A program made the translations under genes and the position numbers. This document shows, piece after piece, positions 1-40,687 of a stretch of DNA of 60,000 nt. The notes beneath the pieces were generated by a model. That model was not told the DNA's origin. It searched no databases and saw only the letters and a program-made list of their open reading frames with translations. Origin of the DNA: Nymphaea colorata. Taxonomy: Eukaryota > Streptophyta > Magnoliopsida > Nymphaeales > Nymphaeaceae. The stretch is from the NCBI RefSeq assembly GCF_008831285.2, contig NC_045141.1, forward strand, positions 25,159,315 through 25,219,314, in the 5' to 3' direction. Every line of letters starts with the position of its first letter. The first letter of the stretch is position 1.

Positions 1-58
1 TAGAAATGATTCCCTACAACTACAACAAAGCAGAAATTCTGCTTTCCATTGAACGTAC

Positions 59-28482
<28,424 letters not shown>

Positions 28483-28565
28483 CTCCAGAGCAGCAAACCG
28501 ATCTTCTCTGGAACGCTTAGCGACCAAGGTCCGGATTGGCCAGGGCGGACAATGATTCGGACGAC

Positions 28566-28796
28566 TAGGGTTTCGGGTGACGGAATGGATACGGTGCAGA
28601 AGACGGAGTGTCGGGCGATGATCGTTAGCTTGGCAAGACTGTGAGGGAGAGAATGAACGAGGGCCGTCGATCTTCTGGGGTTTTCCTTCTTCGATACGGA
28701 GGCCGTTGATCTTCTCGGGTTTTCTTTCTCCGAAATGGCGGCAACCCAGAGGTGAGTGTCGAGTGAGAGAGAAATACTAGGGTTTAGACTTTATAG
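28566..28796 (-). promoter_or_regulatory. GCN1 promoter/leader: two telo-boxes and a TATA-like box
   Basis: On the minus strand, AAACCCTA (telo-box) occurs at 28778-28785 and again at 28566-28573, and CTATAAAG lies at 28789-28796, about 310 nt upstream of the start codon. Telo-boxes are enriched near the start sites of plant ribosomal-protein and translation-factor genes, which fits GCN1. No minus-strand ATG lies between the TATA-like box and 28482, so no upstream ORF is expected. Assignment of the exact start site is inference. Confidence 0.55.
28656..28738 (-). repeat. Imperfect tandem duplication (about 40 bp x2) in the GCN1 leader
   Basis: The plus strand reads ggccgtcgatcttctggggt followed by about 20 more bases, then nearly the same again starting ggccgttgatcttctcgggt. 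The two copies differ at only a few positions. It lies within the presumed 5' untranslated leader of GCN1. Confidence 0.6.
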
Positions 28797-29344
28797 GAAT
28801 GGGTAGAAATGGAAAATAGGCATATCTTTATATATTTACTGATTTATCTTCGCGCGTACTTTCTCTGTGACAGGTCGGGTCGGGTCGGGTATGATTATTG
28901 GTTGCACAGCAAATAAGTGAATCCTTTCACTTTTCCTTTGGGTTAGCGTGCAGAACGATACTGTTAAGACCACATTTTCAATATGATCGATTTTTAGAAC
29001 ATTGTGTTGAAACATCTTATAATTAAAAATAAATATTAAAACCCATATTAAAATGAAAATAACGCTGCCAAGTTATGGCTCATTATAGTGGGGAGTATCG
29101 AATTAGACTAATATCAAAATTTAACCATGTTAAGCAACAGTCTCAAAAGGTAATTGTTGAAATATTATATTGTTGTGTCCAAAATAAGAACAGGCACTAT
29201 ATCGTGTTCAATATTACACCAACAATGCACCAAGGGCTTAAAAGAATCTATCATAACGGCTGGATATGAACAACTATCATTCCCATTAGTTCATTCTATT
29301 GTTTCTTTGTTTTATGAGCGTTACAACTCTAAGTGGCAAGCGCC

Positions 29345-29700
29345 TTATGGGTGAACAACTAGTCGACGAACTCGACTCGTTAAAACTCAATTCGTGAACT
29401 AGTTCGAGCCGAGTCATTTGCTTAAAGAGTTGAGCTATCGAGTTGAATTAGAGCTCAACACGTAACTGCCGAATCGCGTTCGAGCCTTAATCAAGTCGAT
29501 ATATTTAAACGAGTTTATGAGTTTATACAGCATTAATCAAATCGAGTTCGAGCTCAACACATAACGATGAACAAATGAGTTTGTCAAGTCTTAATCAAAT
29601 CGAGCTCAACACGTAACTGTCGAATCGAGTTCGAACAACTTTGGTCAAGCTATTCTTGAGCTTGAGGTTTCTTTAGTCAAGCTGAGCTTGAGACTCTATT
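29345..29700. repeat. Degenerate relative of the 15-kb hAT-type element
   Basis: The start (ttatgggtgaacaactagtc) aligns with the left end of the element at 15072, sharing a GGGNTGNACAAC block followed by GTCGA/ACTCGA repeats. The following 300 bp repeat CGAGTTCGAGC-like motifs. A matching right end was not found, so it is probably truncated. Confidence 0.45.
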
Positions 29701-32109
29701 CTCTATTCTCTGAGTTGAAAAACAGTAACCCTGAAAAAGAGTAACCATGTACGACATAAGTAATTACCCCAATGCACCAACAAAAAAAAAAAAAAAAGCG
29801 CTTTTCCCTCTCACCGAGACGGTGGGATTTTGATAGAAGCTTGCCCAAGAAACTAGTTCTTGCCTGATCCAAGAACAAGAGTACGATGGGCTTTCATGGT
29901 GTTAGCCTCCAATATGCCATGGGTTCTGCCATTGATGGAGACTTCTGCCTACTTTGTCGGAATAATAAAGAATGTCGGAATAATAAAGAATGCAAAGAAA
30001 TTGGAAGCAAAAGTGAATAAAGAGATGGTGGTTAAGGGAAAGCAGCAGAACAAGGGAGAGAAAGGTACGTAGAAGAAAAAGAAGAATTCCATAACGAGAA
30101 AAATATTGGTAAAAAGAGAGAGAGCGATAAAATGGAAATATATAGCAAAATTTGGGGCAAGAAGTCCCCTATGTATAGAGAGAGAGAAAGAGATTTGTTT
30201 AAGGGGCAATCAAGGGTTTGGAATTTCGAATTCAAAAATGAAATTTCAGAATCATAATTCATCCTCAAGCTATAATGAAATCAAAATTCCACGCTTTCCA
30301 TTTCCAAATTCTGAAAAACAAAATACCATGCTTGTTTAATAATTTTAATCTCTTAAAAAACAAGCATATTGATTCTAAAATTTTCATGAATCTAGATATA
30401 TTAAACACCCCCCTATTAAAAATAAATTGTAGAGGTGTACAAAAATAATGAATGACTCCCTTCACTGCGAGAAGTCTTTTGCAGTATAGATAACCCTTAC
30501 AACCGACCAAAACCACCAAATGCCTAATACTAATCCAAACTACCTGGATTTGTATTCTAGGCCTTCATCAAGACCGTGTCAGGTTTCCTCCCACTCACCC
30601 AAAAATAAAAAAGAGTATTTGGTACAAAGAACAATGTGTATTCGAAAGCATCTTCGTATAACGTCTTAAAAAAAAAAACAGAACTATGTTTTTGTTTCAA
30701 TAAGTGGAGTCCGACTAAGGCAACAAATCGTGGGCTTTGGGCAACACAAACACTAACAAATGGCCCTCTTTGTTGTTGGATTTATAACCTAAAAACATAA
30801 ATGATGCACTTTTTTAAGACTATAAGTTCTAACCAAATATCTTTTGAAAATGCAATCAATTAGATTACTGCGTCTGCTTCATGGGATAGATTAGCATGCT
30901 TAAAGCAACGGCGATTTAATGGAATAGACTGCCATGCATGCTTAAAGCAGCGGCACTTATATTGAGATTCACGTAGAGCGTGGGGACGGGGACGCCAAGA
31001 AATTAGCTTGGAAATTTAAGAAATGTAGTTGAAAGCTAGTGAATGAATAAGAGGAGCAAGTCCAAAGAGATCGATCGCCGTTAAATGCAGGTTTCCATAG
31101 ATATTGTGACTCCATTAATATGGAAATAAGGTGCCTCTATCGTTCCAATTTTATCGAATGTCTTTGAGGAGACAAAAAATAAGGTACCTGATTATCACAT
31201 TGCTGAAACATTGATCATTTGTGGGTTCATAAGCATTGATCATGCAACATACATATTAAATTTAAAAAGAATGCCGCAACAATAGTTGATGGAGGTTTTA
31301 ATGACGGTTTATGGTTAATGAAAATTTTTAAATGTAGGGAGAGAGAGAGAGAGAAGAAGAAATCAGCCAGCCGTTGAATGTGGTTGGATTTTTTTCTAAT
31401 TTTTTGTCATTAAAAATCATTGTGGAAGGTACATTTTGTTTTTTTGGAAGAACTATGCCAAAAAGAAAAAACTATACCGGTGATGGTTTCACCGGTATAT
31501 ATATACACCAGCGGCTTTGGTTCCCGCTGTCATAACCGTCGTAGACACGGTCGGAAATTGATATATCGGTGGAATCTCACGCGTATGTGAAGCAATCACT
31601 GTTATATCTATAAATACGCCGTGTAAATTTTAACTTGTATTAGCCTATAGCGGTGATGGTCATGCATACCGGTGAATTTCATCAGCTCTTGGTCCATTTT
31701 TTTAAAATAAATTTCAAAGAGAATACAAATCTAACAATAATATATAATTAATAGGCATATGGAAAACATGTTAATGATAATAATATTTATGTGCCACTAA
31801 AAGGAACAAATACAAAACCATAAAGACGTTACTTATGAGTAAGTGTATGCCTCTATGCCTTGTATCACCAGTGAATACAATTATTCATATGTCGTCACCA
31901 ATACACCGTTTGTGGGTTTTGGTGATTTAAAATAAAAAAAAAAACATCACTAAGTTTAAGCCAAGTTTTGGTTGGAGCTAAGCCAAGCCATTTATTAAAA
32001 AGGAAATTATTTAATTTCAATGGCAACGAAGGGATTTGAATTATAAACACAACTTTTGTTAATGCGAGTTTGGTTGCAAAAACTGAGAACCATCTTTCAT
32101 ATATGCTAT

Positions 32110-32280
32110 CACTGCGAGTTCAACCGAGTGAGCTTGCCCAGCTCGAGCTCAACTCGCTTGTCTTCTCGAGTTCATTTCTTAGCTGAACTTCAATAGTTTA
32201 TTTAACAACCTAAGTTTGAGTCGAGCTTAACCAGGTAAGTTGAGTCGAGGCTGAGTTGGCTCGACATCGAGTGGAGAATT
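32110..32280. repeat. CGAGCTCGA-rich repeat relic
   Basis: Dense ctcgagctcaactcg and gagtcgagcttaa motifs in both orientations, like the subterminal regions of the hAT-type element at 15072-15835. No termini recognised. Confidence 0.4.
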
Positions 32281-33029
32281 CAAAGGATCGTGTGTGTGTG
32301 TGTATATAATATATACATATATATATTGAAATCAACAGACTGCCGGACATCGCCAGATGACTAAATATTTTACATATGTTGTTTAAAATTAACGTAAAAC
32401 CATCACTAAAAACATTATAAACTATTTTGATATGATAATTTTGTGGCTAAAAATTTTTAGCGACAAATTTTAAATATTTAACCATTTGGCAACATTCGGC
32501 AGCCACTGATTTCAATTCTTATATATACAACATTTAATACTGTCGAAAAGGACGAACAAATAATTTCATATTGCATGCACTCTGGTGCATTACACGCCAT
32601 GATGTATTAACTTTTCATTAGCCTTACGGTTACAAGAGTCTGCATTCGCAGTGGATCACTCGGACTCATCACAATAATCATGCAAGTGTCTGTGCATCTT
32701 CTCTCTGTTTTAGGACTCTGCAGGCTGCAGCTCTCATTACACCAAAGATTCCAAGAACCAAAATCATACTGTAAATCCCATTTTTATTTCCTCAAAATAG
32801 AGTTGTTTCAAAACTCTGAAAAGGAGAACTCTCCACAGCATTACAGAGCTCAGTGGGGGACTCCCGCATCTTCAGAACAGTTTTCATCACCATCTAAATA
32901 TTACCAAGAAGGTTGGCCACGTACCACTCGACTCCTGTGAGATAGGTGGGTTAATGCATTCATCTGCAAGGTGGAAGGCCAACAAGCAGCAACTTCCTAA
33001 GTTTAAGAGGCTCCGGTGAAGATAAAAGC

Positions 33030-36000
33030 CTAAAGTGCGTAGACCCTCTTCTCCTTGTTCAACAGTTCATTATCTGACAATGCAGACTTCGACCAGGAAT
33101 GGGACCGACTATCCGATCCTCTCCTTATGTTCCTCAAGCTTGATTCCTCCATTCTGTTCCTGACAACACAGTATGTCATGGAGCCAATGGTCACCAACAT
33201 GATTGAACCACCAATAGCTGTAACTGATTCAGCCAACCACCACGAACGGTGGCCAACCACAACATATGTGAGAGAGATGAAGGCTATGGATATAAGAAGA
33301 CAAGCAATCCACATAAGCTTGTTAATAACAAACATCAACCTCTTCTTCGCCTTTGGCTCTATGACAACAATGGATGTTTGAGCAACGACGACAGCTAAAG
33401 ATATGAAGAGTGCCAGAGAGTCAAATATCAGGAACACAATAAAGGCAGCCTCCCCAGCCACATAAGCTTGTCCACGTGTAATTTTTTCTTTTGGATTAGT
33501 TGTGTCAGCAAATTGACCCGGTACAGTAAATATAGCAGCAAAAGCCACTGTTGCAATAAGAACTGCAACAACTGTGGCAGAATTGATGGCATTGTTGAGC
33601 CCCTGTATGTGCATCTTCTTTAGCCGCTTTGTGATTTTCTGGACGCTCACCCTGGTCTGCTGAGTTTGCTGAATCTGTGAGTGGACCTCATGTTTTATAT
33701 CACTAACTGTCTGTTTAAGTTGCCTTGCAGCTGTGGGTGGATTTGAACTTGCCTTGGAGGTTTCTGCACCTCTTTCTCTTAGAATAGCAGCAATTTCTGA
33801 ATTTGAATTCTTTTCAGAAATATCCAGTGCAGTTTCGCCAGCCTTGTTCACAGCATTTATATTTAAACCCTCAGCACCTAAGAGAGCTGCTACCATCTGT
33901 GAACAATAACAATGCTTTATGACATAGCAGTAACACAAATATTTTCGCATTTTCATAACAAGAGAGGACCCTCAATCTGTGATAACAAAGCAGAAAGAAG
34001 GAAGAAATAAAATGTTTCATCATGACACCTCTAAACCAGAAAAGAGCAAGGAAAATCAGAGGAAGATACTCAGGGAACTGCAGGCTTCAAGAGCCAAGCC
34101 AAACCAAAAGCGAACTTTTTTTTTTCCAACTCCTTCCCACTAGATAAGATCATTCAAATTGAAATTCAACACACGCAACAGCTGAAAGGCATGCAGCCGT
34201 GGCTACAATCAAAGGAGCTAGGTTTCATGAGTCCATATTAAATCGCTTCCCATTGATGTCAATGGCATATTTAGTCCACCAGACTACCGGACCATAATAA
34301 GATGTAATGTATAAGAAAAAATGTCAAACACTATTTGCTCGAGTTTTTCAGCATGTGTACATGATGGTTTATGGAAACAATACTTCTTGGCTTGCGGACG
34401 AAGCTATGCCTCCTTAATTGACAAATTCCAACAATTTGATATGCGATGCACAAAGTACCTTTCCCTATTAGATATCCTAAAGTATTTCAAATAATTTTCA
34501 TTTGCATAAAAAGGCTCAGGCTCAATAACCTGAAACCATGAAAATTCTACCAGCATTTCATCAAATATCAAAATTGTCTTCCCAAGAACCATGCAACTGT
34601 GTACTTTTTTGGCATTGTGATATGTTTGTCATGAGGGAAAGAACCTGACCTTTTAATAGCTTGTATTTGTGAAGAGAACTGGGTTTCAATTAGACTTGTC
34701 CAGACTGCTAAAGCAAGTAGAGGAAGCTGAACCTATCTTTAAAAAGAAATTTAGAAAATACAGTAGTCAATATCATACTCTTATCAGTAGAGTCTGCTCA
34801 CAGTTTTCTGAGCAAGAAAGTTTTTTTTCTCTTGTCAGGTCCAACGATATTTACTTGCCATCCATTAGTTTTTCAACAACTGCAAATCCAAAATACTAGT
34901 GAGAACTTTTAGAAACACAAACTGCAACTTCATAAGCAAGTGAAAACAAACAAAATTTTGAAGGCAACAGATTTTGTTTATTGAATAAGAGAATCAAAAG
35001 GAGCCTTTATTGTAAGAGATACCTATTTTACAAGAATGTGACACTAGGATGTAAAACTGTATGAGAGAGATAAAAGAACGAAAAATTCCAAGACTTCCAG
35101 AAGGGGAATCAATTGATGAAACAGAAAAATGAAGAGATTGTAAAAGCACGAAGACACAGGAGAAAAACATGATTCTGAATGTGTCATTCAGAGTTGTTAT
35201 GGTATGGTAATACCAAGGGAAATTATTACATTTTTTTTTTTTATCTCAAAGGCATACAAGCTTCTGAGAGTGAAATTTTGAATGATGTAAAAAACAGGTT
35301 ACCTTCTCCGTTGTATTCATTTTAGGCGAGGATGATTTTTTTTTTTTTTTTTAACTAAAAGAAGTTAACAATACGAATGAGCAATTATATTTGTTACAAA
35401 AAGTAGAATCGTTGGTCGAAAACTGTCATTGGTCAACAGAAACAACAAGATGAATCAACACATCTCAAGCCACTGCTGAACATTACATGCTATATTATGT
35501 AACAATAATGCCTTCAACCCAATCAAAGAATGGAAGTACTTAATGTTCATCCAGGGCAACACACAACCAAGCACAGTGCGGTGCCAGAAAAGTACCATAA
35601 AAAGAAAGCATATTCATGTTAGCAAAGTTACAAAGTCTTAAGGAGCAACATTTCAGATGCTTTGCTTGCTGTAGCCTGTAGATCAGGGGCCCATATCCTG
35701 TACGCAAATCCTGAGAAAGAGGGGGCCTATAATAATCAAACCACCACAACAGCACATCACTACTTCCTTGATAACAGTCGTTCACTAACAACATCAAGAA
35801 TATTTTGGTTCCATACAATGGTGATCAGGTTTGTACAAACACCATACTCTTTGTTTCTTCTTGTGCTCCCTGTTTGTTGAGATAAATTCATGTTTTTGCA
35901 GACTATTCATATAAATCTTACTCAAGGAAGTGCGAAGTATTTGGAAGCAGGAAAGACATTGGAACTTACATATTCAGTCAAATGGGTCTCACCTAATGTT

Positions 36001-37724
36001 ACGTTTGCACATCCTTCTGATGTTTACCTGGATTATCCTTTCTTTAAGCACCAGGTGAATGAAGGAAGATTTTTATTAAGACAAATATTTGTTTCTTTCC
36101 TTTTTTTGCCATTTTTCCAAACCTATGACACTAGGATTGACCGGACACCAGTGTCCTGTCTTCTCCATTCCCTCCCCATACAAACACTCACATTTAAAGA
36201 AGTTTCTCTAGCAAATCCTAACAAGAAAACATCATGCACACCCCTATTGCAGACATCCCATAAAGAAAAACATCTTGTAGCACCCTGTAGAAATTAGAAG
36301 ATTTGTACATCATATCTAACAGGAAGAATTGTGCAACAAACAATGTCGAAATGATAGAAAACAAGAAGTAGATAGACTACTTGGACTCTACATGAAATGC
36401 AGAAAGCAACGCCATAATGCATACCGGAAGACGGCCCTTGCGGGTTGCAATATGAAGAGCTGTATTTCCCTTGCCATCCTCCAAACCTATCACACTAGGA
36501 TCAAATCGGAGCATATCTCTTACCACCTCAACAACTTGTCCTTTTACAGCCATATGCAGTGCAGTCTGCCCCTTTTTATCAGTTCTCAAACACAAACTTG
36601 TATCCTTCGTTAGAAGGGCTCTCACTACAGGCACATGCCCCATCCTCGAAGCAGAATGAAGGGCGGTTTTCCCATTGCTTCTTGCTATCTTAGCCAAACT
36701 AGCATCCGTCTCTAGTAGAAGTTCAACGACATCAATATGGCCCTGATACGCAGCGGAGTGCAATGCTGTTGAATTTGAGAGGTCCGCAGTCATGGCTAAT
36801 TCAGGGAACAGACGAAGTATCTCTTTCAAAACCTCTGCAAAAACCCTAAAGGGGATTAACTTAAGAGGACAAGAAGGGGAGAACTAACTCAAGGAAAAAA
36901 TAATATATGAAGATATTTCAAACATAAAAGAAGAAACACCAACAGCAGGATGTATTCAGAATCCTCGCAATCAGAATTGAAAGAAACAGGAGCATTCAGA
37001 ATCGTATCAATATGGTTACACCATTTGCATAAAAAGTCATTCCTTCAAGAGGAGCATTCAGAATCGTATCAAGATCAACGCCCATTCTTCTCTAGGAAGA
37101 ACGATAAATCATTATGAACATGAACGAAGTGTTGTCTAAGTCACTCTTGTAAAGCATCGGGCCATCCATGGGTGAATAATCCTGCAAAACCTCCATGAAG
37201 ATTCAAACAAGCGGAAGTTTGAAAGATGAATGATTACCAGCATGGCCCTGCTTGGCAGCAATATGAAAGGAGTCATAACCATTCCTGGCCTTCACAGAAG
37301 CAGTTTCGACATCATAGACTTTCAAAAGCTTGGCAACGACGCGGGCGTGGCCGTTCTCTGCCGCAACGTAAAGTGGGATCTCGCCACTTTGATTTTCCTT
37401 CGACAGCAATCCCTTCAGCCCGTCTTTCCCTGCCTCACGGATAATCTCCTGAATCCTCAGAAGATCTCCAGCTCTACAAGCCAAATGCAAAGGGGTATCA
37501 CCCCTCTTCATTGATAATTCTCTTGTGCCCTTCTTTTCATGGAAACTAGGAAGCCTTTGAGCTGGTAATTCTCTGGTGCTCCTCCTCTCATGGAAACTGA
37601 GTTGCCTTGTAGTTGGTAATTCTCTGGTTGTCTTCCTCTCATGGAAACTAAGCTGCCTCCTAGTTTGTAATTCTGTGGCGTTCTTCCTCTCATGGAAACT
37701 AATCTGCCGTGTAGTTGACGCCAT
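33030..37724 (-). CDS. Ankyrin-repeat membrane protein with PGG domain (ITN1/ACD6-like), 587 aa
   Basis: Three exons: 37724-37238, 36834-36425 and 33896-33030. They join in phase (487+410+867 nt) to give 587 residues ending RVYAL. Residues 6-73 are four tandem 17-residue repeats of the form RQLSFHERKxTREL. About eight ankyrin repeats follow (TPLHLACRAG near 77, then IPLYVAAENGH, DSFHIAAKQGH, TALHSAAYQGH, TALHSASRMGH, TALHMAVKG, TALHIATRKGR, TALDISEK). A short linker rich in Gln/Lys leads to the PGG domain (ATVVAVLIATVAFAAIFTVPG, near 405-428) and three further membrane helices, then a Ser/Arg-rich tail. The family includes Arabidopsis ITN1, tied to salt-stress ROS and ABA signalling, and ACD6, tied to defence; plasma-membrane location is typical. 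Start chosen as the first Met, just before the repeats. The exact orthologue is not resolved. Confidence 0.93.
33897..36424 (-). other. Ankyrin gene intron 2 (2.5 kb)
   Basis: Holds the TM9SF fragment near its 5' side and a long T run (about 35337-35352). The remainder is AT-rich with no recognised coding sequence. The donor (CCG|GTATGC) and acceptor (TTCACAG|ATGG) agree with the coding phase. Confidence 0.7.
35797..36054 (+). pseudogene. Captured TM9SF (EMP70/nonaspanin) gene fragment in ankyrin intron 2
   Basis: The exon-like segment 35902-36054 is open for 51 codons and reads TIHINLTQGSAKYLEAGKTL followed by ELTYSVKWVSPNVTF and DVYLDYPFFKHQ, the conserved luminal block just before the first transmembrane helices of TM9SF proteins. 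It is bordered by a good acceptor (TTTTTGCAG at 35893-35901) and donor (CAG|GTGAAT at 36055). Upstream, a 73-bp intron (35829-35901) and the end of the previous exon (PYNGDQ, up to 35828) also survive. No downstream membrane exons follow. It sits antisense to the ankyrin gene. This is a fragment, not a working TM9SF gene. Confidence 0.75.
37520..37709 (-). repeat. In-frame 51-bp minisatellite, four copies, in the ankyrin gene
   Basis: The marker catggaaact occurs at 37538, 37589, 37640 and 37691, exactly 51 bp apart, so each unit adds 17 codons without shifting the frame. The units encode RQISFHERKN..., RQLSFHERKT..., RQLSFHERRS... and RLPSFHEKKG.... Copies differ by several substitutions, so they are not a very recent expansion. 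Confidence 0.9.
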
Positions 37725-40335
37725 GGAACCAGATGAAGACAGGCACTGAAAAGGAAGAGCTTCTGAACAAAAACTCTGTCGCAGATTCAGAAGACCGTAG
37801 AAGAGTAGATAATCAATAGCAGGAAGAAGGACAGGAAGAAAATCTTATCCAAAATGATCGATCGCCCAATTCCATAGCTCGGCTTTTGCCCACAAATCCA
37901 TGTCCAACAAAAACAAGAGAGAGCAAAATTCTCTCGTTGGTATCACCTGGTGCGTACGCGACAAATTATGGAGAGGAAAGGAAAAAGGAAAGAACCCAAC
38001 TATGCTCCTTCCTAGTACTCAACACCCATACGCGGCCTTACAGAAACCTTCAGAAAACCAGCATGGTTTCTCAAGCAATAACTCAACAAAAATGACACCA
38101 GTGTTCCTCCTTTTGGTTACAAGAACCAAACTTCACCAAATTTCATTACTCCAACATCAAAAACTGTCGGCAGCATCACTAGCAACTGATAAACCGAAAC
38201 AACCGTGAACACAGACGGACCCCAAAAATAACAACGCACTTTCCCCCCCTGAAATCCTGACTTCCTGAGTGCAGATTTTAAGAGAGTCTGAACTCAGAAC
38301 CCCTTTAAGATGGGACCTTAGAAGTCAGAATTCTAAAAAAAAGTGAGACTCCCCTTCCTCTTCCGGTTTTGTGCACCATCAAGCCATTTTTCTAGGTGAG
38401 ACCTCTGATTGAAGACCGCTAAAACCAATCTTTCCAAGTGCCATTAAGTGATCATAATAAGAATCTTTCCTGAAGATATGAAATTGAAGCTCTGACAGCC
38501 ACCGAGGGCAACACTGAGAGGGTTCCATACGCTTTTAGAAACGCGAGACGCCTAAGAAAAAGCCAAAAATTGAAGGCATCCGAACGATGGGCACCAGTCC
38601 CACCACCGGAAGCCAAAAATGCATTTTATGACAATTACTGAATTACGACAGAGAGATTCAATGGCACGCTAGATAAATAGTAAAACCGTAAAAGGGAAAC
38701 TTTTAGTTCTAGCAACAGTAAGGTGCTTTTAATCTTTCAGTATCGATCATCATGTTTTAATAACTGCCCATAAATGATCTTATACCAATAAATACGAAGG
38801 CTTGGAGCTATCATCATATTAGCCACTTCATTTAAGTATTTCACTCTGACAAATTTCAAATATGTGTCACCTCATTCCTCAGGAAATTCTTTACTTGAAA
38901 CCTTAAATTAACTATTGCTTCGCAGGTGCCAGTCAGCAAATGATCCATAGGAAAATTCCGAAAGTATGATGCTAATAAATAATACCAAAATAAGAAACCA
39001 AATAGTTGAAAAAATAATATTTGAACATCAGCATGTTCCCATTATTCTTCCAAAAAATATACCTCTATAAATAAATTGATTGAAACAGAGAGAGAAGGAA
39101 AGAGAAAGAGAGAGAGAGAGGGGGGGGGGGGGGTAGATTGTTTGCGTTTGTGCTCGGATAATTTTTCAGAAACGTTGGAAGATTGAAAAGACGAAGCCCG
39201 GTGCATATTCGACGGAAGGACTGTGGTGACAGCAAATTTGACGATGGTAAGAGACAGGACCACACTGGATCAACGGCTTCAGACGCTCTGGTGTCTAAAT
39301 TTTCCAGAGGGAAACATGACGAACAAAACGGAGAAAGGTGAGTGAAGGTTTAAACTTTTGATGCTTAAACCCCAAACCTTAAAAAAAAAGAAAGAGGAAA
39401 ATGCAATTATTAAAGATGCTCCATGTTTTCGCGATAACTTTTAATATTTTAAAAACATTATGACTTCTGTAACCATATTTCTTGAGGTCCGGTTTCTTCT
39501 CAAGGGAAGAAGAGGTCGAATATCGTAAATCTTCGTTCTATTATCTTATTATTAACACGGTGAGTTTCTTGTTGCATCTTGTGCTTGTTTGTCGTCTAAT
39601 GCATAGTTTTATTTTCACACACATCTTCCTTTTTCATGAAACTAAAATATTTCTGCTGTTTTCCCTTTGGTTTATTCTCGGTATTGATAAATAAACAGAA
39701 GAAGAAAACCGATTTTATTGCCGTGTCTCTGATTGGTTTAATTCTTGAGGTCCTCCTTCCAATCAGGTAGCCTCCATAGATGCTCCACGAAGGCAAAATA
39801 TCTTTATTGACTGCAAATTTGTCAGTATGTAAAATCAAATGCTTACACCACGGCTGGATTGTCCACGTGATTGCCTTTTCGATTGAAGTAAACTGATAAG
39901 TCTAATATTGTCCTATAAGGAATAGAGATCGTCTTAACATTTGTTTTCACGTTTCTAGATCATTGTTGTAAGACTTTTTAGCATACTCGGCAGTTTATTT
40001 TCATTGATAGACTAATAACTCCCACTGTACGCAATACTAATGATGTGTTTTAAGTTTTTAGGGGTCCTCATCATAGTTAATGTATAAATAAATAAAGGTC
40101 TTGAAATGCTAAGTGAACCGGCCAAATCAGCTAAATGAATGAAAAGCAGTAAACTTAATTTGCTTTAGTTAGGAACATCATGGTGTTCGCAACCAAACAC
40201 TGAACACAAATATTTCTGATGGAGTTAGCATTACGGATGGGGCGGGAGCCAGTTCTATTTTGAACTTTTGTGGCGTCAACAACTTCATGTAGGTTAAAAT
40301 ATGCATGTTGAAGTAGAGACTGTCGCTCCAAAACA
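37725..40335. other. Ankyrin gene upstream region and intergenic DNA
   Basis: Presumed 5' leader and promoter of the minus-strand ankyrin gene, then unannotated DNA. It includes a GA tract running into 14 consecutive G (39088-39133). Short ORFs here have no recognisable similarity and low-complexity composition. Confidence 0.5.
39088..39133. repeat. GA microsatellite joined to a 14-G run
   Basis: Interrupted GA repeat from about 39088 to 39119, immediately followed by 14 guanines (39120-39133). Both are length-unstable tract types. Confidence 0.9.
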
Positions 40336-40687
40336 CTAAAAATATGCTTGATACCCTAAGAAATAGACGAAATGATAGAAGTTTCTGCTTTTAGGTGAGC
40401 GATAAGATGAAATATTCTTTTTGCTTACCCCAAATACATCAAACACAATTATGTCATGTTTCGTAAAATAATAATATGTACTACATGTTTCAAAAGCATA
40501 AAAAGTTCTTTTGAGAAGGTGTAAAACCATGGCAACGATCATTCCAAATGGTGCCCACATGGGCGCACTTTCTTTTTTAATGAAAGGTTCCTCCTTTTCT
40601 AATTCTAATAAACAAGGTAGGCCACGTGCTTGTGTGTATGTGCGCGTGCATATCTGATACAATGTGCAAGGATTCTTACGATACATA

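Larger units (their letters stand above)
28860..33029. other. Intergenic region with decayed repeats
   Basis: The 4.1 kb between the GCN1 promoter and the 3' end of the ankyrin gene holds no ORF with recognisable similarity. It contains GGTCG tandem units (28871-28889), CGAGTTCGAG-type repeat relics near 29345-29700 and 32110-32280, a perfect 11-bp inverted repeat at 31473-31499, and short GA, GT and TA tracts. Confidence 0.6.

Noticed and set aside
32651-32680. gtggatcactcggactcatc resembling the start of animal 5.8S rRNA
   Set aside because: The match is about 20 bases, the plant 5.8S sequence differs here, and no rRNA sequence follows.
36329-36659. Plus-strand ORFs opposite ankyrin exon 2
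   Set aside because: They are antisense shadows of the conserved ankyrin coding exon.
37508-37693. Second open frame through the ankyrin minisatellite
   Set aside because: The repeat unit is 51 bp, so any stop-free frame stays open in all copies; the real frame is the one continuing into ankyrin repeats.
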